From positions 1 through 64,000 of the forward strand of contig JALRMH010000076.1 in assembly GCA_026119935.1 (NCBI GenBank): a stretch of DNA of 64,000 nucleotides, given 5' to 3'. The position numbers and the translations under genes are program-made. Under the pieces are notes generated by a model, which saw only the letters and a list, made by a program, of their open reading frames with translations, did not search any database and was not told the origin of the DNA. Shown here in pieces: positions 1 through 10,542 of this stretch (position 1 is its first letter; every line of letters begins with the position of its first letter). This DNA is from Endothia cerciana (Eukaryota; Ascomycota; Sordariomycetes; Diaporthales; Cryphonectriaceae).

Positions 1-110
1 AATTTTGTCTCGATCATTGTTTCTTTAACGCCGTTGCGTCAGCCCGCTTCCTTGTTGTTGCGACGCCTATTTTTTTTCTGGCCTGTCCGTCCCGTGCTTT
101 TTTTGTAATG

Positions 111-114
<4 letters not shown>

Positions 115-141
<27 letters not shown>
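115..141. repeat. 27-base poly-T tract
   Basis: An uninterrupted run of T lies just past the stop codon of the ZNF830-like gene. Read on that gene's strand it is a poly-A tract in the 3' untranslated or downstream region. It is probably a simple homopolymer, but an encoded A tract so near a 3' end could confuse mapping of the polyadenylation site. Confidence 0.9.
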
Positions 142-159
142 GCTTTGAAAGAGTGGCCC

Positions 160-1488
160 CTACGCCCGAAACCGAAACCCAGCCCAGCCGTCTTCTTCTT
201 CTTCCTCGTCTTCATCGTCATCGTCATCATCCCCCCCTTCTTCATTTTCCACGACCGCGGCGCCAACAGGCTCCTTCACCTCGGCCCCGGTGGTGGCGGC
301 GTCGTCGCCATCCGGGGCGGCTGCCGCAGCAGCAGCTACGCTGCCGCGACGTATGGCCTCCCTCTTCTCCTTCAGCTTGCGCACCCGCGCCTCGAGCTCC
401 TCCATCTCCTCGAACTCCGTCTCCAGCGCCCGCGTCGCCTCCTCCTGCTCATCCTCGATCTCGATATCTGCCTGTGCCCTCCGCTTCTCCCGCTCCTCCT
501 CCTCTGCCTTCGCGGCCAGCTCCTCTGCCGTGATGGGCTTGGCGGAGATCACGGCGCCACTGGAGATGACCACCGCGGCTGCAGGGCCCGCAGGGGCGGC
601 AGGAGGAGGCGCGTTGACGACCTCGGCCTCGAACGCTGCCCATTCGTCATCCTCGCCGGCGAGAGCCGCGGCAGCTGTGGTCGTCGTTGCGGATTGTGGG
701 GTGGTGGCGGTGGATAGTGTAGCAAAAGCTGCCCTCGGGGCGGGCATGGTGGTGGCGGCAGCGGGCAGGCCCGCCAGCTGCCCCTCCTGCGGCACCAGCC
801 CCCTTCTGCCCATCGGTGTGACTTTAGATGTCGAGTTGGTAGCTGCTGCGCTCGCGCTCGGCGTGGCGGGCCGGGAAGGGATCTGTAGCTCGACGCCGTG
901 CGATGGCGTCCCCGATATCCGCCGAACCAGGCCAGGCGGCGAGGCCACAGACGGCGTCGCCCTCTTGCTCGCCTCGGCGGAAGCGGGCGGGTCCCGCCTC
1001 GCCGGAGGCTCATCTGCTGCTGCCGGGCCTGTGGTGGGAGCCGTTGGGGAGTCGACCCCCGGCCTGCTCCTCTTCTTCCTAGACTCCTCGTCCGCCACCG
1101 CGTCCGGCATCTCCACGTCCTCGTCCTCCCCGTGCTTCCGCTTCTGCCCCGCCCCGCCGATGATCTGTGCCAGGAGCGCCTCGTCGCTCAGGGTGTCCGT
1201 GCCGGGCCTAGACCTTTCCGACGCGCCCCCGCTGCCACTGCCGCTGCCATTGGCCGCGCCCTGGTCGCCGGCCGGGTCTGCTGCCCGGCTGCCCCTCGCC
1301 TTCTGGTGCGCGAGGAGGCGCTGCCTGTGCCCTGGGCCCCGTATGTGCCCCTCCCACAGCGCCTCGCTCCTGACGGCCTCGCGGCAGACGCTGCAGGTCA
1401 GCCTGCCCGCCTCGCTGTAGAGGGCGTGTGGGTGCTCTACTCGCCGCGCCGCGCGCTGTTGGCGCAGGAGGGAGCGGGCATCGGCCAT
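160..1488 (-). CDS. ZNF830/CCDC16-like C2H2 zinc-finger protein
   Basis: A single-exon 442-aa protein. A zinc finger sits near the N-terminus with C32, C35, H48 and H54, in the short CSVC...HIRGPGH form of the matrin/U1-type fingers. A long Ala/Pro/Ser-rich middle follows, then a charged Glu/Arg helical segment likely to form coiled coil, and a strongly acidic tail ending in the family-typical GWAGFRFRA. Metazoan ZNF830 (CCDC16, about 370 aa) is a nuclear spliceosome-associated protein, so a role in pre-mRNA processing is inferred. The open frame continues upstream of 1488, but the ATG giving MADARSLLRQ is chosen because the residues before it look non-coding and the finger then sits at the expected distance. 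It is divergent from MED7. The plus-strand frames over it are GC-rich shadows. Confidence 0.82.
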   Translation of the reverse strand: MADARSLLRQQRAARRVEHPHALYSEAGRLTCSVCREAVRSEALWEGHIRGPGHRQRLLAHQKARGSRAADPAGDQGAANGSGSGSGGASERSRPGTDTLSDEALLAQIIGGAGQKRKHGEDEDVEMPDAVADEESRKKRSRPGVDSPTAPTTGPAAADEPPARRDPPASAEASKRATPSVASPPGLVRRISGTPSHGVELQIPSRPATPSASAAATNSTSKVTPMGRRGLVPQEGQLAGLPAAATTMPAPRAAFATLSTATTPQSATTTTAAAALAGEDDEWAAFEAEVVNAPPPAAPAGPAAAVVISSGAVISAKPITAEELAAKAEEEEREKRRAQADIEIEDEQEEATRALETEFEEMEELEARVRKLKEKREAIRRGSVAAAAAAAPDGDDAATTGAEVKEPVGAAVVENEEGGDDDDDDEDEEEEEDGWAGFRFRA

Positions 1489-2210
1489 TGTCAGCTCGTA
1501 GGAGGTCTGTCTACCGCAGGGAGGCGTGAGGGGGTCGCATGAGAGCGGTGTGTGCGGGTCGAGGTGGTTCGGTTCGTGGGGGGGGGGGGGGCAAGGTTTG
1601 TGGACATATGCAGGGCTCGTTCGCGCAGGGAGCTCGGGGGCGGATGGACTCGCTGTGAGGTGGGAAGCTGGGTAACTTCGCCTGAGGCTCCGTGGGATCG
1701 TCTTGGGTTTGTTTGGCGGAGCGAGTGTTCTAGTTAGACCTTCTGTCCCTTGACAGCAAAGAGGGAGCTCTGGAGGTACCCAGGTAGCGCCACAGCCATC
1801 GGCAGCAGACGCCACACACAGAGACGGAGAGGTGGGGCCATACCATGGAAGTTTCTTCACCAGCCACACAACGGCTGACAAGCTTGACTGCGATGGACTG
1901 CCTGTTACTCTCAAGCCGTAGGGTGCCCACAACAACCTCACCACCGACTCGATGGCTTGACTTTTGAGACCGCCCGGGCTGAGCGACTGAAGCGCATCTT
2001 TCTGCCACCGCACACGCCTGGAACTCGACCGTGTCGCGCATGGCGGGGATATCTGGCAATCCATTGCCTCCCACCTGGGAAGGTCTCTCGTCCTCTCTGC
2101 CATAGCAACGGCTCCGCCCTACCCGTTCAGACGACACCCTTCTGCGCCGAGCCCACCACCTCTCGGCGAACCTCACGCGAGCTGCCCGTTGAGAAAGGAA
2201 TCGCGTCAAC
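1489..2210. other. Intergenic region between divergent ZNF830-like and MED7 genes
   Basis: About 720 bases separate the two divergent start codons, so it should hold both promoters. It contains a 12-base G run near 1580 to 1591. I see no coding frame with family resemblance and no clear TATA element. Confidence 0.6.
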
Positions 2211-3024
2211 ATGGCAGACCAGGCCCAGACCTCGTCCACCTTCCCGAACCCCCCCGACTTCCTATGGCGCGGGTTCACGGCCGACAGGGTTCGGCGCTTC
2301 GAGGAGGTAAAGAAGGCATGGGAGGACGCGCATCCCGAGGCGGCCTCGTCGGAGACAGTCACCCTCATCCCAGGCCTGCCAGAGGACCTCAGACAGTTCC
2401 AGCCGCCGCCCGAGCCCGCGGACGGCACCTGGAGGATGCTTGGTGACTTCTGGACTGTGAGTCCTGCTCATGGCTGAGAGCCGCCCACCGCGCGCGCGGC
2501 GTGACAGGCGCCGACTGACATCCGCCCTGCAGCTCCAGGACGTCCTTCCCAACATCGAGGAGTGGGGGATGCAGCGCCTCGCGCCCGCCCCCAACGGCAA
2601 CACCTCGCTCTCCGCCGAAGACACGAACCGCGACCGCGCGCTCAACCTGAAGCGCCTCGCCAAGTCCGCCCTCCTCAACTTCCTCGAGTTCGTCGGCGTC
2701 GCCAGCATCGACCCCGACGGCATCTCCGAGAAGACCGACGACATCGAGACCATCCTGATCAACATGCACAACGGGATCAACGAGTACCGCCCCCACCAGG
2801 CGCGGGAGAGCCTCATTCAGACCATGCAGAACCGCCTCGACCAGATACGGGCCGAGACGGCCGCCGTGAACGCGGTCACGGACAAGGCGAAGCGGGTGCT
2901 GGAGGGCCTCGGGAGCATCGATGCGCCCGGGGAGTGGCAGGAGCCGGAGAAGAAAGGTGCTGTCGACACGCTTCTGGCGGACGATGCCGACGAGGTGTGG
3001 GGAGAGGCCGGCGACTTTGCTTGA
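2211..3024 (+). CDS. MED7: Mediator complex subunit 7
   Basis: Two exons, 2211..2456 and 2533..3024, encode 245 aa (yeast Med7 is about 222). The intron is GTGAGT...CTGCAG, 76 nt, phase 0. The N-terminus has the MED7 signature: a Pro-rich start with FPNPPDFLWRGFT, then a peptide with IPGLPEDLRQFQPP that docks on MED31 and other middle-module subunits. Exon 2 has the helical MED7/MED21 coiled-coil domain, including LNLKRLAKSALLNFLEFVG and DIETILINMHNGINEYRPHQ. It is a nuclear subunit of the Mediator middle module, linking transcription factors to RNA polymerase II. The ATG at 2211 is the first in frame. A long coding frame without the intron is excluded by the break in MED7 similarity. Expected to be constitutive. 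Confidence 0.95.
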
Positions 3025-5069
3025 AGGGATACTCGGTGCTGCTTGTAGCTGTGGCGGGATGACCCTCGCGCAGTCGACATGGGTGGGCTGCGGCCAGGGG
3101 CTGAATTCGAGGCGCATCGTGGACATATGGCATATACCCTGGTGATACTGAATCAAAATTAGCTTTCTTTCCAAGTATGATGTCGCCCTATCTCGAAGCA
3201 CTGCAAGCTTTGTGGGGAGCCGCAGACTTGTCGCAATGACGGCACCGGCTATACACCCACCGTTCTGTCGAGGACGGAAGAAACGGTATCGTTGACCGCG
3301 AGATCCCAGACGGGATTGACTGTCGCAACTACAATGGTCGCATCATGTGTGCGGCACGGCCGCGCATGGCAGACTGCTAAAGTCTCCAACTAGATATCCA
3401 CGCATGACTGATGCTACCACGCAAATTTGGGGTCGACCGTATACGAGAGAGTAGAGGACGGTACTCTGCGCCGGGGAATGAAGGGCCGGATCACATTGAG
3501 CTTCGGAGGTGTCCGCACCGGACCCGAAGGCGAGCATGCTCATCGTACCGGCCCATCACCGACCTCGTCCTTCGAGCAACGAGAGCACGTACACGGGGTC
3601 GATGCCAGATTCAGACCAGCCATGGCCAGATCGTCGGACCTTCCGACCATCTCAGCATTACGCCCGTTGCGTGGAGATGCAGCAGATCATATGCCTCTTC
3701 AAACACTCTTGAGCTCGTGGCGGAAGTAGAGACTACATCGGCATACTCGCTGGTCCTTTTCAGAGAACGATCTTCTGGCCCGGCTGCCACAAATATACCC
3801 ATGAGGCATTCGCGGCTGAAACGGAGCACTCCACCACACGCAGATTTCATTATTTGTTCAGGTACACAGCGGACAGCGTCCCTTAACTAGTGCAACGGGG
3901 GGCCTTTAAATTCACACCCGTGCATGGACCAGAGAGGACAATGAAGTGAGGCTAGCTGAGGACTGATAGCTCGGCCCAAAAACACCTGAAAAGGCAGACG
4001 TATGAGCGGGAGAACCAGTCAGACCAAAAGGAAAGAGCATCGTTATGAATAAGGCCTGTACGCGACCTCACCAAGTACGTCTCGTTGTGGGCGGTCTGTT
4101 CTGAGCACATGCAGCGTTCGAATCGCGGGAAGGGAGAACTTACTCGGTCGCATATCGAATGAAAAATGGACCAGCTCTCTACTTCGCCCATCCAAAGGGA
4201 ATAAATCCTATCCATATTTCAGTACTTGAGACCGAATGAGTTCCTTGTTGGAGGTGGTGAAGAAGCTCGCAGTCCCGGACTCGGTACTTCAGAGACCGCC
4301 GCTTCGCTATAGTCGCCTCGATTGTCTAGTCGCCGCCACAAATCCTAGGATAATGCATATAAGTTCGAAGAGTATTGCAGTACTACTTTAGCACTAGGCC
4401 AGGTGCGTCTAAGCCTACCATTAGAGGTCGTGCCATGTATTCGTATTGTAGTGCCATACTTGCCTTTGGCTCGCAGAGGGTCGCTTCGAGATCCATCTCC
4501 GCTGGTATGGAAGAAACAACAGCTAATATACGCAGCGTCCTACGTATATATAGGGGTCCTTAGGCCTCCCCCTTTCCTTGCTAGGTAGAGCTCTAAGCCT
4601 CCTTAGCCTCGTCTCTTCCTCCCTTCGAGGTGCATCTTCCCTTCTGCAGCTAGAGACGTAGTACTTAGGTAGCGCTCCCGGAGATCCTCTCTTGTCATAA
4701 ATTGAAATATACAGTTACTAGCACTATGTCATTGGCTGTGATTAAAACCGCAAAGCATCCACCAATGCCTCCTCTGCGATACACCAACTCTTTGTCCTTG
4801 TTGGCATCCTCACAGTTTGCAAGGTTGCTTGTTCTCTGCCTAACGCCCTCAAACTATTCACCCGCTCCTCGAATCCGAGGGGACACAAGTAAACAAGACA
4901 TGGAAAGGCACCATGCGCTCTAGTGATAGGTTCAAGCGATGGCATCGGGCCTATACCGGTGTACGCTCTCGCCTGCGAGGGCTCCAACGTTGCGCTACAT
5001 GGTTACCATGCCGCAAACCTCGCCAGAGTCCAATCGAAAATGCAGTCGCGTTAATTACCCCAATCGTGC
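3025..5069. other. Gene-poor region
   Basis: About 2 kb of moderate GC with only short overlapping frames on both strands. None shows a domain, a plausible splice structure or family resemblance. The stretch 4370 to 4690 is richer in TA-containing words and could be old transposon DNA, but I found no terminal repeats and no reverse transcriptase or transposase motif. Confidence 0.5.
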
Positions 5070-6660
5070 AGCCCCGTGCCATCATCGCCGACCCAACCGG
5101 ATGTCTCAAAACTCGACTTTAACCCTATTGCAGCGAGTCTCACGGATGTGACGCTGAAAATTCTCGTCAACCATGCCGGTGCTGCGATTACCAGCCACCT
5201 CTTCGACGTGGTGGATCCATGCCCGACACCAGAGCTCCTCGAATCTATCAGCGTCAATCCTGCCTTTTTGTTACTACTGACAGGCGCCCTGACGTCGGAA
5301 CTGGTGGCCACCCAGCCAGCGTCTAGTTCTCGATATCGGATCAGTCGCTGATAGGGGCATGCCGCTCTTTCCCCATCAAGCGGACCCTCCAAGCCTTCCT
5401 GGTGAGCAGCAGTCGAGAACTGAAGCTCGAAACGGCGCTCGAGGGCTGCGATGTAGAAGTTCTGGGACCTGAAGTGATGGGTATGACGGGGACTGGGACG
5501 ATCAGACTGCCACAGAGCCTTTTCGTGCTGGATGCCCCGACTCGTGTAAGATGACCTTATCCACACAAGATGACCTTATCCACACAAGATGACCTTATCC
5601 AGGATCGGACGCTGACGGTTCATATTGGTGCCATATTGGCCGCATGCCTTGCAGTTGTTGCTGCTGGGCGCCCCACCGACTTGGCTCAGAGAACGAGCGG
5701 TGGATAAGCACGACGAGGGAGATGAGCAGCGATGATGACCCGACGGCAATTAAGGCATTCGCGGCCTTATATCGAGCGCACAAGAATAACCTTCGAGAAC
5801 TTCCTTGGCTTGGATCCAAGTTAGGTGTATCGAGACGTCTGTGAGCCTGTCACGGGGACTGCTGATGAGCTTACAATGTTACGGCAATAATGGACCAGGG
5901 AGCCCCATTCGACCCGGTAACGGAAGTCATACTCGGCTACGAGTCGGTTGGCACTGGGAGCAGATTCTATTGGTAGTAGACTTTTGTCTGTGGTCCTCGC
6001 CTGCATGCTGCAGGGGCATTTGAGACGTTCCTGTTGCTGTTTCGAATCAGCCATGGTGGCATCAGGACAATCTCTTCGAGATCCTGAGCAGGCACCTGTG
6101 TAAGTCCTGGATCGGGCACTTATCAGTGAGTCTCTGATTCATTTAAGATCCATGAGAGAATTTGTTCTCGATGGTCTAGACGGCCTGTCGACGTCTGTCT
6201 GATCGTCGACATTGGGGACTGGCGATTTTCGCATTCCCGGGCGAAGCTTTCAGCTGAGGCTCTGAAGTGGACCGCTTCGTGGATCGGGCGGGCCTGGGAA
6301 GATCCTTCGCGGACAGGGACCCAGTCAGGAGGACCCCTGATTTGACGATCAAAGCCAGTTTTCTGCTGCTGTTTGCTGCTGGTTGCGCTACCTCCATACT
6401 ACTACTGTATGACCTGCAGGCGGCGCACCCATACGACCGACCGTACCTGGGCGCAGATTCCTCAACCAAAGAACCACCCAGACTTTGGTGTGGGCGTTGT
6501 GCGGTCCCGGGCGGCAGCGCGACGAGTCCCGTCCGCCGCTGTTACATTGGGCCCCTCGTGTTTGGTGACCGCTTTTTGAGGTTCTGCACGGATCCGTACG
6601 TTTGCGATCCTTCGCGGCGGCTCAGCAGCTCCTTTGCGCGGCTGCATGGCACGTAAGGTA
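5070..6660 (+). pseudogene. Possible decayed protein-coding gene (unrecognised)
   Basis: A chain of plus-strand open pieces with coding-like composition in shifting frames. Examples are a hydrophobic piece around 5076..5351, a piece ending FVLDAPTRVR near 5550, a piece with LTVHIGAILAACLAVVAAG around 5610..5700, and a membrane-like piece around 6340..6420. They are separated by stops and by a 19-bp tandem repeat. No splice model joins them cleanly. I do not recognise the family. It could be the remnant of a membrane protein gene or merely GC-rich chance open frame, so confidence is low. Confidence 0.25.
5548..5601. repeat. 19-bp tandem repeat, 2.8 copies
   Basis: The unit AAGATGACCTTATCCACAC occurs at 5548-5566 and 5567-5585, and again without its last bases from 5586. 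Nineteen is not a multiple of three, so each copy shifts any reading frame through it. Confidence 0.95.
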
Positions 6661-7045
6661 CGATGAGGACGAGATTTCAGCTCCGGCCTCAGCCTCGCCG
6701 GCTTCTCTTAAAGCGGTGCCATGCCCCCTGTGATGTTTCCTTTTCGAGCCCTACCCTTCGTTTCGTCCTTCGTGGAGACTGCTTAGCGAGTTGACGAGTT
6801 CAAAAGAGACCGCAATCCTCTTGCGACACTGGTAGAAGCTCCAGCATGTAGTGATCCCCATGCCGGATTGTTCCCCTCGAAGTAATCCTCTCCCCTTTTC
6901 TCTGCGGCGCATCCTTCCCTACGCAGCCGCTTGACCCTCTTCCTCTGGGCGGCTGGTCTTCCCAACCTCATCTCATCAACACCGGAGAAAAAGAAAGAAG
7001 GAAAAAAACAAATCACACAAGTGTGCCCCGGCAAGCATCGTCATC

Positions 7046-9153
7046 ATGGATTCCTCAGACGCCGTGGCGGTGGTAGCACTGATCGTCTCGGTCATCGCTC
7101 TGGTCGGCACGGTCCTCCAGCTGCTGCAGCAATACTTTTCCTCCGCCGAAGGTTATAAGAACTGTGGTCAACAGGTTATGGGCGACTGGTCTCTGACCAG
7201 GAAGAGGAGGTTCCGCGTCACCGAGCTCCGTTTCGAGACCCAGTTCGAGACGCCCGTCATCTTCATCTGCCCGCCTGACAACACAAGGGGCCCTCTGGGC
7301 CCGAAGGGCCCGAACACGCCGCTCTGGCATGTCCGGGGCACCCCCGAGAGCGAGAGGGAGACCAAGACCCCCTCGGTGGAGAAGGAGAACGCGGACAAGA
7401 ACAAGCTGAGGGACTCCAGGAAGTCGAACGAGGATGTCCACACGGCGGACAACGAGCGCGCCAACTGGTACATTCTGCTCCAGGCGCTCCACGCGATGGA
7501 GAGGGCCAGCCAGAACTGGCAGAACGAGAAGCTCGCGGGCGACAAGGCCGCGCTGGGCCCGAAGCGCGTCGGGGAGCTGCCGGAGCGCGTGGCGCCGTGG
7601 GAGAAGCACTCCGTCGTCGCGGCCCTGCAGCCCAAGCGGAAGAGCTGGGACATCATGCCGTCCGAGATCAAGAAGCCGTACGCCACCACGACCATCTGCC
7701 ACATGATCGAGATGGCCGCCATGCTGGGCCTGCACTGGCGGGAGTTCGACCGCTCTCAGAACAAGTACCACGCAGAAGGGAACGGCTACCTGCTGACCGG
7801 CCATGAGGTCGACGACCTGGGGATCATGTTCACCTTCCAGGTCTACGGACAGAACACGTTTGAGCAGCACCGCATCATCCCCAACGAGGAGATCAAGCAC
7901 CTGGCCTTCGGCAATGTGTCGACCATATACCGTCCCGGGCCCCCTGGCGGGAAGGGCAAGCTCCCCTACGACAACGAGGATCCCAAGAACACCGGGGTGC
8001 TCCAGTTCGGCAACACCATCGAGCTGGCGGAGTCCCTCACCCACTACGGCTGTAACTCAAAGACCACCAACTACTTCCGGGACGAGAAGAAGAAGCACGG
8101 TCATCTCTTCCCTGGTGAGTCGTGCCCCGATGAGCCCGCCCGCCCTGCTGAAATCCTGAAATGTACCTGCCCACTGACCCCCCGAGCCGCGCAGTCGTAT
8201 TTGAGGTCCTCGGCATGGTCGCGAAGTCTGTCTACATCCCCGACACGTACTACCGGTTCCTGCCCAACCCGACCACCTTCTCCTGGAACCGCAAGAACTT
8301 CTCCCTGCGGAAGCTCCTCCTGGAGTTCCACAAGGCCCTCAGGGACGGCGAGTACATCAGGCCGACACCGCAGCTCGAGACGCTCCTGGCCTGGAGCGAC
8401 GAGCTGGCGTCGCGCCTGGACAACTGGCCCAACGAGGACAACTTCTCCCTGGTCCTGCTGAGCTGCCTGCACCGCTCCATCGAGAAGTGCGACCAGTACC
8501 TGGCGCCGGCGGACAAGGACGCCCGGGAGCTCAAGTTCAGGATGGTCAGGCTGGTGGTCCGCGAGCACGTCCAGGAGGTGATGAAGATGCTCAACGAGCC
8601 GTCCTCGGCAGGCGGCGGAGGCGACGGCGGCGACAGCGACGACTCGACCCTGTCCTCGGCGGACCGCAAGCACGGGAAGAGGTCGGCGGCCTTCGAGGAC
8701 CTCAACTCGGCGGCGCCCGAGGTGCGCAACGCCAAGCTGGTGGAGATCTACTTCGCGACGGTGCTGCGCAACGTGATCAGGAACTGCCCCGAGACCCTCA
8801 AGAAGCGCACGACCGCCCCGTACGTGCCGTCGGTCTCATCGCGCGTCGACCTGACCTCCATGGCGAACGGCGGCGACGATAACAACAACAACAACAACAA
8901 CAGCCCCGCCGCGTCGCCCGAGCCGCGGCCCAGCAACACGCCGACGCTGTTCGTGCCCACACCGGGCGCGGAGGACGTCAGCGACAAGCTGAGGAGGGCG
9001 CAGGAGAGGCACGAGGAGGAGACCGGGGACGTCTGGTGCACGCTCGTGTTCCGCATGCTGTGCTGGCTGCTGCTGCACGACTTCCACAAGAAGGACGTGC
9101 AGATCAGCAAGAGTGAGCTGTACGGCAGCCGCCTGCCTGTGTATATCGCGTAG
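7046..9153 (+). CDS. Modin-like fungal membrane-anchored protein
   Basis: Two exons, 7046..8114 and 8195..9153, encode 675 aa. The intron is 80 nt, GTGAGT...GCGCAG, phase 1. The protein opens with a hydrophobic helix at about residues 6 to 27, then LLQQYFSSAEGYKNC. This N-terminal layout matches a filamentous-ascomycete family often labelled modin, whose function is not established. After the anchor come a conserved block with RFRVTELRFETQFETPVIF, a charged low-complexity stretch (about residues 100 to 135), and a large soluble part. Near the C-terminus a run of seven Asn (around residue 586) interrupts the conserved sequence. Likely a membrane-anchored protein with its bulk in the cytosol. 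The next gene downstream also encodes a single-pass membrane protein. The label rests on memory of the family, not a search. Confidence 0.85.
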
Positions 9154-9327
9154 GTGGGGCTGGAGCAGGAGAGGAAAAGCACCTTGTACATATCATTTGG
9201 TGATCAGCGCATTGTTTGTTTCATTATCCGGCAGCCGGGAGGGCTGTATTCCGGATGGCATTGTCGTATGTACAACACAACAACCAACCAACAGCTGGAG
9301 GATGGCATCTTGACGCATGCTTTCGCT

Positions 9328-9384
9328 GTCTCTCTCCCTCTCTCCCTCTCTCCCTCTCTCTCTCTTTCCCTCTTTCTCTCTCTC
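9328..9384. repeat. CT-rich microsatellite
   Basis: An imperfect run of CT and CCCT units, about 57 bases, 175 bases downstream of the modin-like gene and probably in its 3' flank. Confidence 0.9.
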
Positions 9385-9895
9385 ATGTAGGTATACTGGG
9401 CAGCATTATTATGATACCTGAGGAAGTATTTAATAACCATCAAGAAAGAAGAAGAAAGGATCGAACGTGAGAGGAATGCTCGAACCTGACGAGGCCTGGA
9501 CAGGCTCGGTGGCGGGGGGCCTCCAGGTGGGATAGCGTTCCATGGGTCATCGCGATCCTAAACGCAGTCGCAAATGGGCCTTGCCCCCCCTAGCTCGCGG
9601 ATCGTCCGGGCGCTGGAGGAATGTCGATCGAATGACCTGCTACAGAAAGGGTGGGGTTGAGATGGTGCATGCATGATGAGTTGGCTGGCTGGCTGAGAGG
9701 GCGCACGGGGCCCAAGGAGCGAGGGCCCTGGTGGGTGGTTTGTGGTGAGGCGAGCCGGTGTCCAGCCCCTCCAGCAGGGCTGCAGGGCTGCCTGAGGCCT
9801 GCGGCTATCTGGTCCAATTGGCTGGTCACCCGGCGGGCCCAGGCGGGTCCATCACGAGCCTGATGGTGCTACCCTGCGTGCTATGGCGCTGTATT

Positions 9896-9931
9896 GGCAC
9901 CGCCTGGCACCGCACGGCACCGCATGGCACC
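9896..9931. repeat. 10-bp imperfect tandem repeat
   Basis: Three and a half copies of GGCACCGCNN in tandem, in the intergenic region. Confidence 0.75.
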
Positions 9932-10260
9932 CGCTGATCAGGCGGCTAACGTAGTAGTACAGCGGTAGGGGCCAGGGCGTGCCAGGGGAGAGGTCACCCC
10001 ACGGAAGCGCTGCATTGACGCCCGGGGCTTCTCCCTCCTGGGGCCACCTCGGTGAGGTTGGGCTCACCTCCTGGCCCTGGAGTCCCCCTGAAGCATTGTG
10101 GGCTATTATACGGCAGATGGGCCGCCTCAACTGGCGTGGTGCCGAGGTGGTGAGGGAGAAACGAGGGCACACGTTCCACCTCTTCTTCCATCTTCCATTC
10201 TCCATGTTTGTTCTCGAGAGGACATTGTTATCTGGTCTATAGGTCTATTGACGTTGTGTT

Positions 10261-10290
10261 CTGCCCTGCCCTGCCCTGCCCTGCCCTGCC
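10261..10290. repeat. TGCCC pentanucleotide repeat
   Basis: About six tandem copies of the pentanucleotide lie roughly 250 bases upstream of the start codon of the 585-aa protein gene, in its promoter or 5' leader. Confidence 0.85.
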
Positions 10291-10542
10291 CGGATACCGC
10301 CTCCAGGATTCTTCCATCGAAGAAGTGGAGGTTGGAAGAGAACCGCCCTGAAACCGAGCGACTGACCGCCTCTTTTCCGTCATTGTTCCAGGTGATCGGA
10401 CCCAGCAGCGTGCGTGCCAGGCCAGGGCTGGATTTATACCACGGCCTCTTCTCCTGCCAGCCCCGATCGCCCATCACACTCGGCCTGTCCCCAAAGCCCT
10501 GCGACTGGTTCGCGAAGAAGAAGAGGAGGAGTCGCCGTCAAG

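Larger units (their letters stand above)
9154..10542. other. Intergenic region with simple repeats
   Basis: Holds a CT-rich microsatellite (9328-9384), an imperfect 10-bp GGCACCGCAT-like repeat (9896-9931) and a TGCCC pentanucleotide repeat (about 10261-10290) just upstream of the next gene. The rest shows only short frames. The 5' end of the following transcript probably starts after the pentanucleotide repeat. Confidence 0.6.

Noticed and set aside
290..1542. Long plus-strand frames over the ZNF830-like gene (up to 376 codons)
   Set aside because: Ala/Arg/Ser-rich shadows of a GC-rich coding strand with no domain resemblance.
1489..2103. Upstream 205-codon extension of the ZNF830-like frame
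   Set aside because: The extra residues have random, Pro/Ser-rich composition and place the zinc finger far from the N-terminus; the ATG at 1488 gives the expected protein.
4375..4588. Possible Copia-type retrotransposon fragment
   Set aside because: A frame here vaguely recalls an RNase H end, but no catalytic residues, no terminal repeats and no neighbouring domains were found.
7055..8044. 329-codon minus-strand frame antisense to the modin-like gene
   Set aside because: GC-rich antisense shadow; Arg/Leu/Val-rich with no motif.
9204..9443. Frames through the CT-rich microsatellite
   Set aside because: Ser/Leu or Arg/Glu repeats produced by the microsatellite itself.
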